Source of the DNA: Anisus vortex
Taxonomy: Eukaryota; Mollusca; Gastropoda; Planorbidae
Assembly: GCA_949126835.1 (NCBI GenBank)
Contig: OX421497.1
Coordinates: 29,392,742-29,456,741 of the forward strand
Direction of reading: 5' to 3'
Length of the DNA stretch: 64,000 nt
A program made the translations under genes and the position numbers. Under the pieces are notes generated by a model, which saw only the letters and a program-made list of their open reading frames with translations, ran no database searches and had not been told where the DNA came from. Of this stretch, positions 46,614-58,412 are shown in pieces (the stretch's first letter is position 1; every line of letters begins with the position of its first letter).

Positions 46614-46945
46614 AATATCTAGACATAGCAGTAAGTGGTCCCATTGTTGTCGACTTAAATTTTAGATATAATTCGATGCAACATATATCTATGTTTAATA
46701 TCTAGACATAGCAGTAGGTGGTCCCATTGTTGTCGACTTAAATTTTAGATATAATTCGATGCAACATATATCTATGTTTAATATCTAGACATAGCAGTAG
46801 GTGGTCCCATTGTTGTCGACTTAAATTTTAGATATAATTCGATGCAACATATATCTATGTTTAATATCTAGACATAGCAGTAGGTGGTCCCATTGTTGTC
46901 GACTTAAATTTTAGATATAATTCGATGCAACATATATCTATGTTT
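46614..46945. repeat. 83-bp tandem repeat, 4 copies
   Basis: Units begin AATATCTAGACATAGCAGTA at 46614, 46697, 46780 and 46863. The only difference I see is one base in the first copy. Each junction contains CTATGTTTAATATCTAGACATAG-like dyad arms (CTATGT and ACATAG). Homogeneity implies recent amplification. Confidence 0.97.
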
Positions 46946-48575
46946 AATTATGAACATATGTCATTTGTCTATATAGGCCTACGTATATACATATCTAGCT
47001 AGCCTATATATGCCTCTAACTATCTATCTATCTCTCTATCTATCAATCTATCTATCTATCTATATATATATATACTTTTAATTATGAGCCTTTTTATAAC
47101 GTTTAACTCAACATAAGATACATGGCAGTTTAGTTTACTTTATAATGTAATTGAAAGTAATTGCCCGTTGTTTGCCATTCCTTAATTCCCCACATTTTTG
47201 TCTGAACCAATTTAAATTTAAGAAAAAATTGCTTAGTTTAGTTTCAAGGTAAGGCTTAAAACATAAGCTATTTTTGAAAGTCCGATTCGAGACATTCCAG
47301 ACACGAGTTTTTACAAGTTGATAGCATAATCTTGAATTTACGTAAATGAGGTCATGGAGAAGTAAGCATAGGAATTCAGGCTAGAGATATTGTATTTATA
47401 TAGAGTAGTAAAATGTACAAAACCTGAAATAAACAAACTAATTTGTATGTCGCTATGTATATAATAAATATATAGAGAGAGTTATTTATTAACATATGAT
47501 GTAATCGGTTTCTAAACATAATTAACCAACTGTCTGATTTATATATCTAATCATCCATCACTCCATGTCTATTCATCTATCTATCCATATATCTAACCAA
47601 ATGTCTCTCCACCTATCCATCCATACATCCATCTTTTTTATCTATCTATCGTCCTGTCTTTCTGACTCTACATTTCTATCCATCCTGTTTTCAACTCTTT
47701 AAACTAAGCAGATTATTATTTTTATTTTCTTTAAATATTTCAACGTAATTATCACCAGTCCTATAAAGTTTACTGAAACCCTATCCAACTTTATGATTAC
47801 ATCAGATCTCTAAAACTAACCCTAAAGAGAACTAATTCAACAATATACATCCAACCCTAGGACAAAAAGGTAACAAGCACTTCGTATATTATATCTTTTT
47901 GTTTTACCCTCGATATTTTTACTTTCCCCACATACATGATGCGCCATGAAATATTTTAAGAAACTAATAGGAATGATGAAGTTATGTGGACATTTCTTTA
48001 AACCACTTCTACACCAAGATGTAAACAATTTAATTCCCAGCCGCTTGTTTACGCTGCTGACTTGATGCCTTCTTAAAACTTTAATGTTAAAAAGTTTCTG
48101 GTGGCCTAAATATGTGATTTTTTAAAATATACATTACATGTTCATGTCTCTTTAGCTCATAGAGAAATTATAATGTGCATGGAGAGAATATTAAATCTCA
48201 AATGTTAACCAATCGGTTAATATCTTTCTTTTTTTTAGACGTATTTTATAAAAAAATTACTATAACCTTTTGTAAAAACAATCTATTCACCCACTCACAC
48301 ATATACACACACACACACAAACATACAAGAATATATATATACATATTTATATAATACACAATTAATAGCACCAACTAACATTCATAATTTTAATTGTGCA
48401 TTCAATTAAAAGACCCAAATACTGTCTGCATTTTATCTTTTGTCTAATTGATAAACATATACAGCCACTTATCGAGTTGCTCAGCTAACAACGAGGGCGA
48501 GTTAAATATGGCAAACACGCTCACACACTAACGTGTAATCATTTATTCATTTTAATGTATATATATAAATATTGT
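46946..48575. other. No gene; TATC-rich patches
   Basis: Short TATC/TCTA microsatellite runs at 47010-47070 and 47560-47660, and a CA/TA patch at 48290-48360. No coding signal. Confidence 0.5.
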
Positions 48576-48778
48576 CAGGGGCAAAGTCAGAAATTTTTTA
48601 GAGTGTGGGCTGAACTTTCACGTGACACAAATGTATTGAATTGTCATAAATTTAAATCATATAAAAAAAAAAAAAAATAAAAATAAAAAAAAAACTGTTA
48701 AAAATTATTTTTTTTTTAATTCAGGGGTCGGGTTTAGCCGCCCTTAGCCCCCCCCCCCCCCTCGTGGCTTCGCCCCTG
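48576..48778 (+). mobile_element. hAT-type MITE, copy 2
   Basis: Left end CAGGGGCAAAGTCAG; inverted right end CAGGGGCGAAGCCACGAGG. Its body GTGTGGGCTGAACTTTCACG plus TGACACAAATG matches the 13.4-kb element in the opposite orientation. A 14-base C-run and A-runs have expanded inside it. Flanks AATATTGT and TCTATTGG are a poorly preserved 8-bp duplication (5 of 8). Confidence 0.75.
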
Positions 48779-48786
48779 TCTATTGG

Positions 48787-49294
48787 ACACAACCAGCAGT
48801 AGAAAAGTTTCTCCAAATTCTACACTGCCAGAAACGCTGCCGCCATTGCATTTGAACTGGGCATCAAACTTTCAATGAAATCTAATCAGACTCGAGTACA
48901 CACACAACTAGTCACTAGTCGAGGTAAACAAAGATGACGGGAGGGCTCTATTCACAACATATAAACACTCACACACAACATTCCCCCAGACTGTCGCTCT
49001 GCTCACAGTAAAAAAAAAATATTCTAAAAGCAAGTTTACTTAGATGGAAGTCTCACACTGTAGCTGATTTTCTTATTCTCACTTCTCTCTTCTTTTAACA
49101 GTACTGTCTCGTTTCTCTTTTTACTTTTTTTTTTCCTTCTACATTTTCTCTTTAGTTTTCTGTTTTCGTTTTGATATTGAATGGGTGGATGGGTGTAAAT
49201 CCCCAAAGTGTCGAGTTCAGACTGTGATACATTGAAGTTGAATTGGACAAAAGTTATTAAGGGTACTAGCTAGTTGTATTAGCTGTTTGATAGG
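48787..49294. other. No recognised feature
   Basis: Mixed AT-rich sequence without coding or repeat signal. Confidence 0.45.
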
Positions 49295-49411
49295 AACGAA
49301 AAGGGGTCGTTCATACAAACAATTGTTATGAATGTAGGGGAGAGAAGATGGCAAGGGGGGGGAACGGCTTTAAACATTTGTGACGATATTATGTGATCAG
49401 GTGGCGGGGCT
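49295..49411. repeat. MITE fragment split by a hAT insertion
   Basis: Contains TAGGGGAGAGAAGATGG and AAACATTTGTGACGATATTA, matching TAGGGGATGAAGAATGG and AAACATTTGTGATGATACGT of the 6.85-kb MITE in the same order. The continuation (AACTTGACGTCACAA) resumes at 51246, after the hAT element. Confidence 0.6.
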
Positions 49412-50504
49412 CGGTAGCGTATCCAGGGGGGGGGGGGAGCAGGGGGAGCGGTCGCTCCCCCTACGACCGTTTTCGAAAAAAAAAGGGCCTTTTCGGGGAA
49501 GAAAATATTTTATTAATAATTTTTACAAGACACGAAGCACAATTTATACTGTTTCTAATAAAAAAAAAAAGGAGCGTAATTGAGAAAATCATTAAAGCAT
49601 TTTATATGTAATAAAACAAATTAACCTGTTTCTTATTTAATTATCAACTTTAAAAAAAATCTATTCATAGCTAATACACAATTTCATCACTCAACTTACA
49701 CAGTAATAGTTAACAACATTTGAATTCAGTTGTCAAGATATTATTCTAGTAATAGATTAAAGTTTTTAATGTTTGACCTCAGTATAGCTGAGATTCACTC
49801 TAAGATATTATATTAAATTAAACCGAAGGGCATATACTAAGAAAACTTAGAGTTCAAAATAAGTGCAATGAAGAGTCAGAAATACATAATTAAACAAACT
49901 GGATAGTTAATCCCATGTCTAAATATGTACATATACGTTCCTTAGTCATTCAATATTTATATAATTTTCAACTATCTTGTGTAATTTTATTATTTTAGAG
50001 TTATAAATTGTAAGACATTAATTTGTTTTAAATGAAACAAAAAAGAATCATATAAAAATTATTAATTAAGAAAATGGCCTAATTATCTCCCTTCAATTAA
50101 ATTATCCAAATTTGATGCCAGTGATACCAAACGAGTTAATTGTTTTAATATATCTAGTGTACTTCTAAAAAAATGCTCATCCATCTTAATTTGCCTTAAA
50201 TTAGGGAAAGAGTTAAATGTTTTGAAATTGATTTCACGGAAAGATATGCCGTTGCAAGGCAAATCCATTCCAGTTGCCCAACACTTCAAGTGCTTTTGGA
50301 CCCAGTCTTGTAAATGGAAGTTTAAACTCACTGAAACGTGTCGCCAAGTCATAAACATTGGCTTCGACAGTCAGTTATCCTCATTCAATAACGGAATTTT
50401 TTTCCCATTAAGATACATCTTAAACTACTTTAGAATGTTATTGTCGTTTTGTGCCTCCATCGGTAAAACTTGTTTAAAACTAATTAAGAGTGTCGTTTCG
50501 TTTT

Positions 50505-50586
50505 TATGAGCGCGCTGAGCATGCTTGCATTAGCATGGAGTGTTGCGCAATATAAATGACCAATTAATTAATTAATTAATTAATCT
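50505..50586 (+). repeat. Nested retroposon tail with (AATT)n
   Basis: GCGCTGAGCATGCTTGC and GTTGCGCAATATAAATGACC followed by AATT repeats resemble the 3' end of a LINE or its SINE partner. Only the tail is present. Confidence 0.45.
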
Positions 50587-50865
50587 TAATTTCTTCCAGA
50601 CAAGAAATGAATCTATTCAAGACTTTACCTAAACTACGTATGACTTTCTTCTAGAAGAGAATTGAGAAACTATACAATTGACTAGCTTAACAATAGATTG
50701 CAAGTCCAATGATGGGAGCTTTGCATACAAACATTACGGAACTAAAAAAGTCGACGTCCAGTGTGATTCCCATGTAGTTCGCCATGCAGCACCCACTAAT
50801 TATGCTGACATACGTTGTTTCACTTGCATTAAACAATATTCTTGCAGGTCTTTCCCGTGTCACTG

Positions 50866-50920
50866 AAAATCGTTCTGCGTGCCAAGTCCGGCACGCGTGC
50901 CTTAGGTTGTTTACGCCTGC
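50866..50920 (-). repeat. hAT-like terminus, related to 54.7 kb
   Basis: On the minus strand it reads GGCACGCGTGCCGGACTTGG then CACGCAGAACGATTTTCAG. The plus strand at 54.7 kb reads ACACGCGTGCCAGACTTGG then CACGTAGAGCAATTTTCAA. Same family end, no partner end found. Confidence 0.55.
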
Positions 50921-51260
50921 TATAGAGTATTTGCGTTGATTCTATAAATACTTTTCGATACTAGATGTTCATCCCGAAAATGAGCAGTAGATGCAATCAA
51001 TTTTTCAGAAATTCCAATCACTATTACCTGTTAGAAAAATGGTTAAATAAAAACTGTACTATTATACAGTGTACATATCTTGAGGCACATGCTTTCTTAT
51101 AACACTTGATAGCCCATTGATAGGTACGAATTCTTAGTTATTCTATTAATCTGGAAAAATTGCTAAAGGTGGGGCCTTTTTCCTAAAATTTCGCTCCCCC
51201 TAGCGTCAAAGCCTGGCTACGCCACTGGCGGGGCAGTTCAATCAACTTGACGTCACAATT

Positions 51261-52307
51261 AAAATTGTAACTCTTTAAATGAAAGTACCATTTGCAATTT
51301 GTTTAGATTAATTAACTACAGTAATTGTATTGTTTATTGTATTACTTAGTCGACAATGGCAATACAAGTACATTGAAACATTCTTACTTTGAAACTGGAA
51401 ATATTATTCTTGTACTTTGGGGGGGGGGGGGGGGGGTAGGGGGGATGCATAGATTTAAGATGTCATATTGGAAGGAGGACATACCTTTGTGACGATAAGA
51501 AGAGAAAATAAAGGAGGAGCGGGTAGGGGGGGTCAGCTTAAATAGTAAATGCACGCGCAATAGTAAATCTAAAATATCACAAATAAATACATAAACACAT
51601 ATAATTAAATACTCACACATGAATATACAAATATGCAAATATAATCATGCACACACATACACAAAATAAACAATAATTATGCTAAATAACTATTCATTTT
51701 TTAATAATATTTTGATAATATATAATATGCTTGACATCTTTGAGGCTACATTTAAACAAATCAGTAAGGCCTACAATTGCTATTCCGAAAGCTCTTCTAA
51801 ACAGCACGAAAATTGGTTTATTCCCTTAAAATAAAAGCTCTCCTTTAATAATTGGATGTGTAACATCATTCTTAGACCTTAATAACTGAGGCTCTATACA
51901 AAAAAGCATAATCTACAAGAATAGCATCTATCTATGTTACGCTTAATATACATTAGTAAAAGTAATAACAAAATAACATTCACTATACTTGTTCCGATAT
52001 AGGAAGAATTGATAGAAGTTTCCGTAAACTCCCAGTCATACCACTAAAGCAAACAGTTTTCTCATTTCTCAATGTCAGTGTAGCTTTGTCAGTTTTCATA
52101 TCTCTAGAGATTTTACAGTAGTTTCGTTGATGGATTTGTTTGTTGTAAAATAACTGTACCGGATTCATGATTCACAGTTTGTTGACATAAAATACTCAGT
52201 GTTTATATTTCATTACTGTAATCAAGACAGCTAATAGTAATTTATGTACCTTTATAATGTTTACATATAATATACAATATTTAAAAAAAAACATATTATG
52301 TTTACAA
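51261..52307. other. No gene; G tract
   Basis: A 16-17 base G-run at about 51420-51436. ACCTTTGTGACGATAAG and GAGGAGCGGG (51470-51525) resemble the 6.85-kb MITE interior. Otherwise AT-rich. Confidence 0.45.
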
Positions 52308-52550
52308 TTAAGCTGGCTGGGGAGAGAATGTCCCGGGTTCGAGTCCTGGTGAAGGCTGCGATATTGTTTTTGTCGGATCTGGAGCGAGTCTGCCCAGCCC
52401 TGATGGGTATTTGAAATCAGCTGGTATAAAGTACAGACGGATGGCCGGTGTGTTGGCCAAAAAGCTCATAGTATGCTGAGACCATGGGAACTTGTAATCG
52501 CTGTTTTAGTTATATTGGTCTGACGAGGATACCTTACATTTTACTATGTA
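52308..52550 (+). repeat. tRNA-derived SINE
   Basis: Box B GGTTCGAGTCC at 52336-52346, then TGGTGAAGGCTGCG, GTCTGCCCAGCCCTGATGGG and an end reading GGTCTGACGAGGATACC. It shares order and ends with the copy 100 bp downstream, but has its own divergent middle. Confidence 0.75.
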
Positions 52551-52650
52551 ATTACTCAATACTCTTTATATGTATAATATGTGTGGGTGGATTTCTGCGT
52601 ATGTTTGTGTGTAAATATTAGAGTAATAGTTCGAATATGTATAATAGTAG

Positions 52651-52893
52651 GACAAGCTCGGCTGGCGTAGCAAAGGTCCTTTGTTCGAATCCTTTTAAAG
52701 GATCTATGTTACCGGGTCTGGAATGTATCCCTTAGTGTACCCAGCTCTGACATTAGTTGGGGAAAAGTAAAAGGTTGCTGGGCATTGTGCGGGCCGCACA
52801 ATCTCCTGTGCCGTGGCCACATCGATTGTGAAAGTTGCTCCATATGCCCTTTGAATCAAATTAGTCTAACGGGATCAATTTTTATTTTACTCT
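52651..52893 (+). repeat. tRNA-derived SINE
   Basis: Head GGCTGGCGTAGCAAAGG, box B GTTCGAATCC (52683-52692), TACCCAGCTCTGACATTAGT, TTGGGGAAAAGTAAAAGG, GCTGGGCATTGTGCGGGCC and tail GTCTAACGGGATCAA. This is the longest, clearest copy of the family in the window. Confidence 0.8.
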
Positions 52894-54394
52894 AAGTGTC
52901 AATAAATAAATATATATGTATGTATCATAAACCTTTCCTTAATCCCTCGATAAAAGTTAATACTAACAAGTCAGTTTCCAACGAGAGTGGACATTTACTT
53001 GCAAACGACACACACACACACACGCACCTAAAGTTCAAGCCCGGTTAATGTACACGTGTTCAATGTCCCAAGTGTAGTCTCTGGTTGCTTGTTCAGGATG
53101 TTGAACTTCTAGTCACCCACATACACCATTCTGTGACTATCTCTCTAACATGGGCATTCTGTAGTTTGCTCCTTAAGCCTATCGATTTCCTTAATTGGCT
53201 GGAGACGTCGCAATAAAAATGTTCTAGATCTACTGAAGAGATAATCTGAAGGATGTTGGTGTAGAACAAGATTGCGTTAATGTATGTCAATTGGAGATTT
53301 TTCGCTTATATAACTTTATGGCAATTATACATTTTAATATAATATTATTATGATGCTATATCATTTGAGAGTCGGAACTGTAGAGTCATTAAATTTTTCT
53401 GGTTTGTTTTATTAAAGCAATATTATTGGAAAAATGTTAAATTTATGTTTATAATTTTATAACTACATTTTCCCCTATTTTTTAGCAGTCATTGACATTT
53501 GTGATATAATAGACCGAAATCTTTTTGTAAAATAGACATACAAATGGGTGTATGTTTTAGATTATGTTCCTAAAAGCCCTTTTAAAAAACACTATTAAAT
53601 TTATTCTTAATGCATGAATAGTACTATGAAGGAAATGAATAAAAGTATTTATGTACAAAATCCAAAGAGACACACGGCGCTACCTTTATAGCAGTAAAGT
53701 CGATTTCAAATTGTGTATGTCTAATTTGTCCCTGAGCCTTGAGCACTAAAATAAAAACCAATAGAATCAATACAACTAACATTTTCATTTAAAACCTTCC
53801 CCCTTGAACCTTGACCTAAAGACTAAGTAGCCAATAGAAAGTCAACATTCGTTTAACCAACCAATGGGTTTTAAGATATTCAGCCGAAGCAAAGCGCCAT
53901 CTCGTGTAATTTAAGTCGTCGCCCTAAAGTCAACATGACCCCAACTTAAATAATTGTTTCTGTTCTTCCCACAAGAGCCTACAAGAGCTAGAATAGACTT
54001 GTCACTTGCCGAGGATTTAACGTGAGATCCTTTTTTTTACAAGTAATATAAGACATAATCCCAGTAGAGGGTTTTGGGCGTAACTACGTCTGTGCTAAAA
54101 TAACATTTCATGTGATAAAAAAAACAACCTAACAACCAACGTTGTTGTAGAAATCCTGTATAATATGTATTTTAAATCTGCATGCGTCTTTAAAATTATT
54201 AGCCACCAACAAGTTTAGTGAAATGTAGGGCCTACTTTAAAAAAAAAAATGATTTAAATATATTGGAAATGTGCATTTGGGTGCGTTAAATTGGGATTTA
54301 CCATAGCGCACCATATAGTTTATAGAAAAAAAAACATATTTAATAGGGTAATGGTGACGGTATGTAGCTCAAAATTTGAAAGAATGTGTTGCCC
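52894..54394. other. No recognised feature
   Basis: AT-rich with a (CA)n run at about 53009-53024. No coding or transposon signature. Confidence 0.45.
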
Positions 54395-54530
54395 AGAGAC
54401 TAACGTTTATGTGCCAAGTTTCAGGTTGATATAATGACGTGAAGTGGTTCAATGGGACTTCCGAAGGTCGGGTCGGTCGCTAGCCAGCCAGTCAAAAAAT
54501 ATTGCTAAGTTAATATAAAGGATTTACAAA
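54395..54530 (+). repeat. Dispersed repeat fragment
   Basis: GTGCCAAGTTTCAGGTTGAT, then GGTCGGGTCGGTCGCTAGCC and TAATATAAAGGATTTACAAA. The last part matches 42778-42842. It resembles the 3' region of a widespread invertebrate transposon, but I cannot name it. Confidence 0.45.
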
Positions 54531-54676
54531 CAACACTAAGTCTTCTCTGTTTGGGTTGTATGTGTATGCATATGTGGATAATGTATTTCAATGCAGTCAT
54601 GTGCCTTCATTCACCACGCCCAGGGCTAACTTTCTGTAACTTAAGTTTAGTTTCGGCATCTTAGTTTTGATTGCCT

Positions 54677-54760
54677 AATGCAGGGTTCGGCTATCTACGA
54701 CACGCGTGCCAGACTTGGCACGTAGAGCAATTTTCAATGGCACGCGTCTTCATCCCCCCC
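54677..54760 (+). repeat. hAT-like terminus
   Basis: GCAGGGTTCGGCTATCTACG then ACACGCGTGCCAGACTTGGC, a palindromic GGCACGCGTGCC-type block close to the end. Related to the minus-strand terminus at 50.9 kb. The other end was not found. Confidence 0.5.
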
Positions 54761-55820
54761 CCCCTACAAACCTCTAAAGAAAACAGTTCACTGTAGTCTC
54801 CGGCCCCAAGAGATCTCTCTGTTGACACAAAACTCTATGGAACCCTGCTAGGACTAGCATCTATACTCCAATACACCAGTCCTGTATGCCTCAATGCCTC
54901 AATGCGTGAAACCCTTCAATCGACGCATCGAGTAAAACAGGAGAAAAAATTCATATTGTTTTTTTTTTAAATATCAAATTTTTCTTTGGAAACAATAAGA
55001 CTCTGCATTTTAATCTTCTTTAAAGGGATTTTTTTTCTTCTTAAAGAAAACAAATACTATAATATAATTTCCACATATAGTATTTCCGCTTTATCCTAAA
55101 AACAGTATACTATACCAAGAATTTCAGTCAAAATCATGAAACAAATAATTGATTATATTTCTTTTAAAAATATAACACATGTTCTTTTCTTCATTTTTTT
55201 TTCAAAGTCCAAGTATACGAAATAAAGGCCAACACCAGACTATGATTTATAGAACCCCGGGGTAACCTCAACGTTTTACTTGATTGGATTCAAAAGTACA
55301 TTTTATTCATGCAATTACATCCGTCTCGGCTATATTATAGAGAAGAAAACTGAAGATTGCAAAGTCTAGCTCTTAGCCTCCTTTTTTTATATCTCACATG
55401 ACATTGTGTTTAATGACCGCTAGATGGCGTGTTGAACTTTAGCCAAGTTCATGTTTTATAGAAACATATCAAGGGCACCTTTAACTGTTACTGATATTTT
55501 TTTTCTTTTTCTTTGTGGTCGTCGTGTTACTGACCAGTTAAGTACACGACGAGCTGGCTGTCTGCCATGGGGGATGGGCTGGTCATTTTTTTTGTGGTGT
55601 TAAGGTTGTTGACGTTGAAGCAAGAAGCCGTAAACACTTATCCAGCCAGTTCTCGCAACGCCTACCGCAGACATTAGCTCATACACATAACGATGGACAA
55701 TAAAAACCAGTTGTTGAGTCACACGGTTATATAGAATTGGCTCGTTTTCATTTCCTAGAATTTCTACCATTACCGCCCCCATATAAACAAAAATATCTAC
55801 ATCATTTTTAATTTACAACA
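54761..55820. other. No recognised feature
   Basis: AT-rich. The 60-residue minus frame at 55600-55782 has no recognisable domain. Confidence 0.45.
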
Positions 55821-56280
55821 AACAACCAACACATACCTACACACACACACATAAATACACACACAAACACCCATTGACACACAAAAAAGCACACATACCT
55901 ACACACACAAACATATATTAACAACACTCAAACACACTTACACAAGAAAAAAAAACACACAAAAATATACACACAAACCCTAAAACACACACCAACAGAT
56001 AAAAACACATCAACAGAGAAAAACACACCAAACACAGAAATACACACCAACAGAGAAAAAAACACCAAACACAGAAATACACACCAACAGAGAAAAAACA
56101 AAACTAACACAGAAATGCACACCAACAGAGAAAAACACACCAAACACAGAAATACACACCAAACACAGAAATACACACCAACAGAGAAAAACACACCAAA
56201 CACAGAAACACTCTCACACACACAAACACATACAAAAAAACATAAACAAACAAAAACACACATTAAAAAACGCACTGACG
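55821..56280. repeat. CA-rich imperfect minisatellite
   Basis: ACACACCAACAGAGAAAAAC and ACCAAACACAGAAATAC alternate six to seven times between about 55990 and 56215, flanked by looser CA-rich sequence. The 115-residue Cys/Val/Phe frame on the minus strand is an artefact of this. Confidence 0.85.
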
Positions 56281-56689
56281 CACAAACATACTGAAATAAA
56301 TAACAAGATAAATAAAATTACACAAAGAGATATTGTATAAAAGAACGATCTGACTAAGATTTACCTGCAGCTGATAAGGAAAAGGTTTAGCCATGTGTCG
56401 CTGAAGAAATCTGGCATTCAGTGGAAAGCGTTACGATAGCATAGCGTGGCAATCTTGCCAGTTTGAAGTACGTTTTCTTAGATGACGTTTCGGAATTTCT
56501 AGTGTTAACAAAATACACTTTTTGCCAAACAGATCTAGATCTATATATACACCTCATCCTATCTGTGTATCTATCCATCTATCTATTTATTTATCTATAT
56601 ATCTATTTGTACATCTCAATCTCTCCATCATCCATTAACCCAACCCCCATCCACCCTCCTTGTAAACTGCCTACATTCTTATCTATCTA
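56281..56689. other. No gene; transition into satellite
   Basis: Unremarkable sequence that becomes TATC-rich from about 56565. Confidence 0.5.
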
Positions 56690-58412
56690 TCTCTCTATCT
56701 TTCTATCCACCAATGAATCTATCTATCTATTATCAACTTATCTATCTATCTATCTTTCTATCCACCAATGAATCTATCTATCTATTATCAACTTATATGT
56801 CTATCTCTCTATCTTTCTATCCACCAATGAATCTATCTATCTATTATCAACTTATCTATCTCTCTATCTTTCTATCCACCAATGAATCTATCTATCTATT
56901 ATCAACTTATATGTCTATCTCTCTATCTTTCTATCCACCAATGAATCTATCTATCTATTATCAACTTATATGTCTATCTCTCTATCATTCTATCCACCAA
57001 TGAATATATCTATCTATTATCAACTTATCTATCTATCTTTCTATCCACCAATGAATCTATCTATCTATTATCAACTTATCTATCTCTCTATCTTTCTATC
57101 CACCAATGAATCTATCTATCTATTATCAACTTATCTATCTCTCTATCTTTCTATCCACCAATGAATCTATCTATCTATTATCAACTTATATGTCTATCTC
57201 TCTATCTTTCTATCCACCAATGAATCTATCTATCTATTATCAACTTATCTATCTATCTATCTATCTTTCTATCCACCAATGAATCTATCTATCTATTATC
57301 AACTTATCTATCTCTCTATCTTTCTATCCACCAATGAATCTATCTATCTATTATCAACTTATCTATCTCTCTATCTTTCTATCCACCAATGAATCTATCT
57401 ATCTATTATCAACTTATATGTCTATCTCTCTATCTTTCTATCCACCAATGAATCTATCTATCTATTATCAACTTATCTATCTCTCTATCTTTCTATCCAC
57501 CAATAAATCTATCTATCTATTATCAACTGATATGTCTATCTCTCTATCTGTCTATCCACCAATGAATCTATCTATCTATTATCAACTTATCTATCTATCT
57601 CTCTATCATTCTATCCACCAATGAATCTATCTATCTATTATCAACTTATATGTCTATCTCTCTATCATTCTATCCACCAATGAATATATCTATCTATTAT
57701 CAACTTATCTATCTATCTATCTTTCTATCCACCAATGAATCTATCTATCTATTATCAACTTATCTATCTCTCTATCTTTCTATCCACCAATGAATCTATC
57801 TATCTATTATCAACTTATCTATCTCTCTATCTTTCTATCCACCGATGAATCTATCTATCTATTATCAACTTATATGTCTATCTCTCTATCATTCTATCCA
57901 CCAATGAATATATCTATCTATTATCAACTTATCTATCTATCTATCTTTCTATCCACCAATGAATCTATCTATCTATTATCAACTTATCTATCTCTCTATC
58001 TTTCTATCCACCAATGAATCTATCTATCTATTATCAACTTATCTATCGCTCTATCTTTCTATCCACCAATGAATCTATCTATCTATTATCAACTTATATG
58101 TCTATCTCTCTATCTTTCTATCCACCAATGAATCTATCTATCTATTATCAACTTATCTATCTATCTCTCTATCTGTCTATCCACCAATGAATCTATCTAT
58201 CTATTATCAACTTATATGTCTATCTCTCTATCTTTCTATCCACCAATGAATCTATCTATCTATTATAAACTTATATGTCTATCTCTCTATCTTTCTATCC
58301 ACCAATGAATCTATCTATCTATTATCAACTTATCTATCTCTCTATCTTTCTATCCACCAATGAATCTATCTATCTATTATCAACTTATATGTCTATCTCT
58401 CTATCTTTCTAT
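56690..58412. repeat. TATC-rich satellite, about 55-bp unit, about 30 copies
   Basis: Units contain CCACCAATGAATCTATCTAT then CTATTATCAACTTATCTATC and a CTCTATCTTTCTAT segment. Length varies because the TATC runs vary, and several units carry ATATGTC in place of ATCTATC. It ends abruptly at 58412, where an LTR begins, so the LTR element inserted into the array. Open frames of 64-102 codons are artefacts. Confidence 0.95.

Larger units (their letters stand above)
49412..51227. mobile_element. 1.8-kb hAT element, decayed
   Basis: Left end CGGTAGCGTATCCAGG and inverted right end CAGTGGCGTAGCCAGG match at most positions. Flanks GCGGGGCT (49404-49411) and GCGGGGCA (51228-51235) are an 8-bp target duplication with one mismatch. 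Both ends carry GGGGGAGCG-type subterminal sequence. Inside are frames of 91 (minus) and 95 (plus) codons in which I cannot confirm a transposase. At about 50505-50586 a LINE or SINE tail (GCGCAATATAAATGACC then AATT repeats) is nested. At about 50866-50920 (minus) another hAT-like terminus is present. Confidence 0.8.

Noticed and set aside
50083..50509. hAT transposase frames within the 1.8-kb element
   Set aside because: Frames exist on both strands, but I could not identify a DDE or dimerisation motif with confidence, so no transposase CDS is listed.
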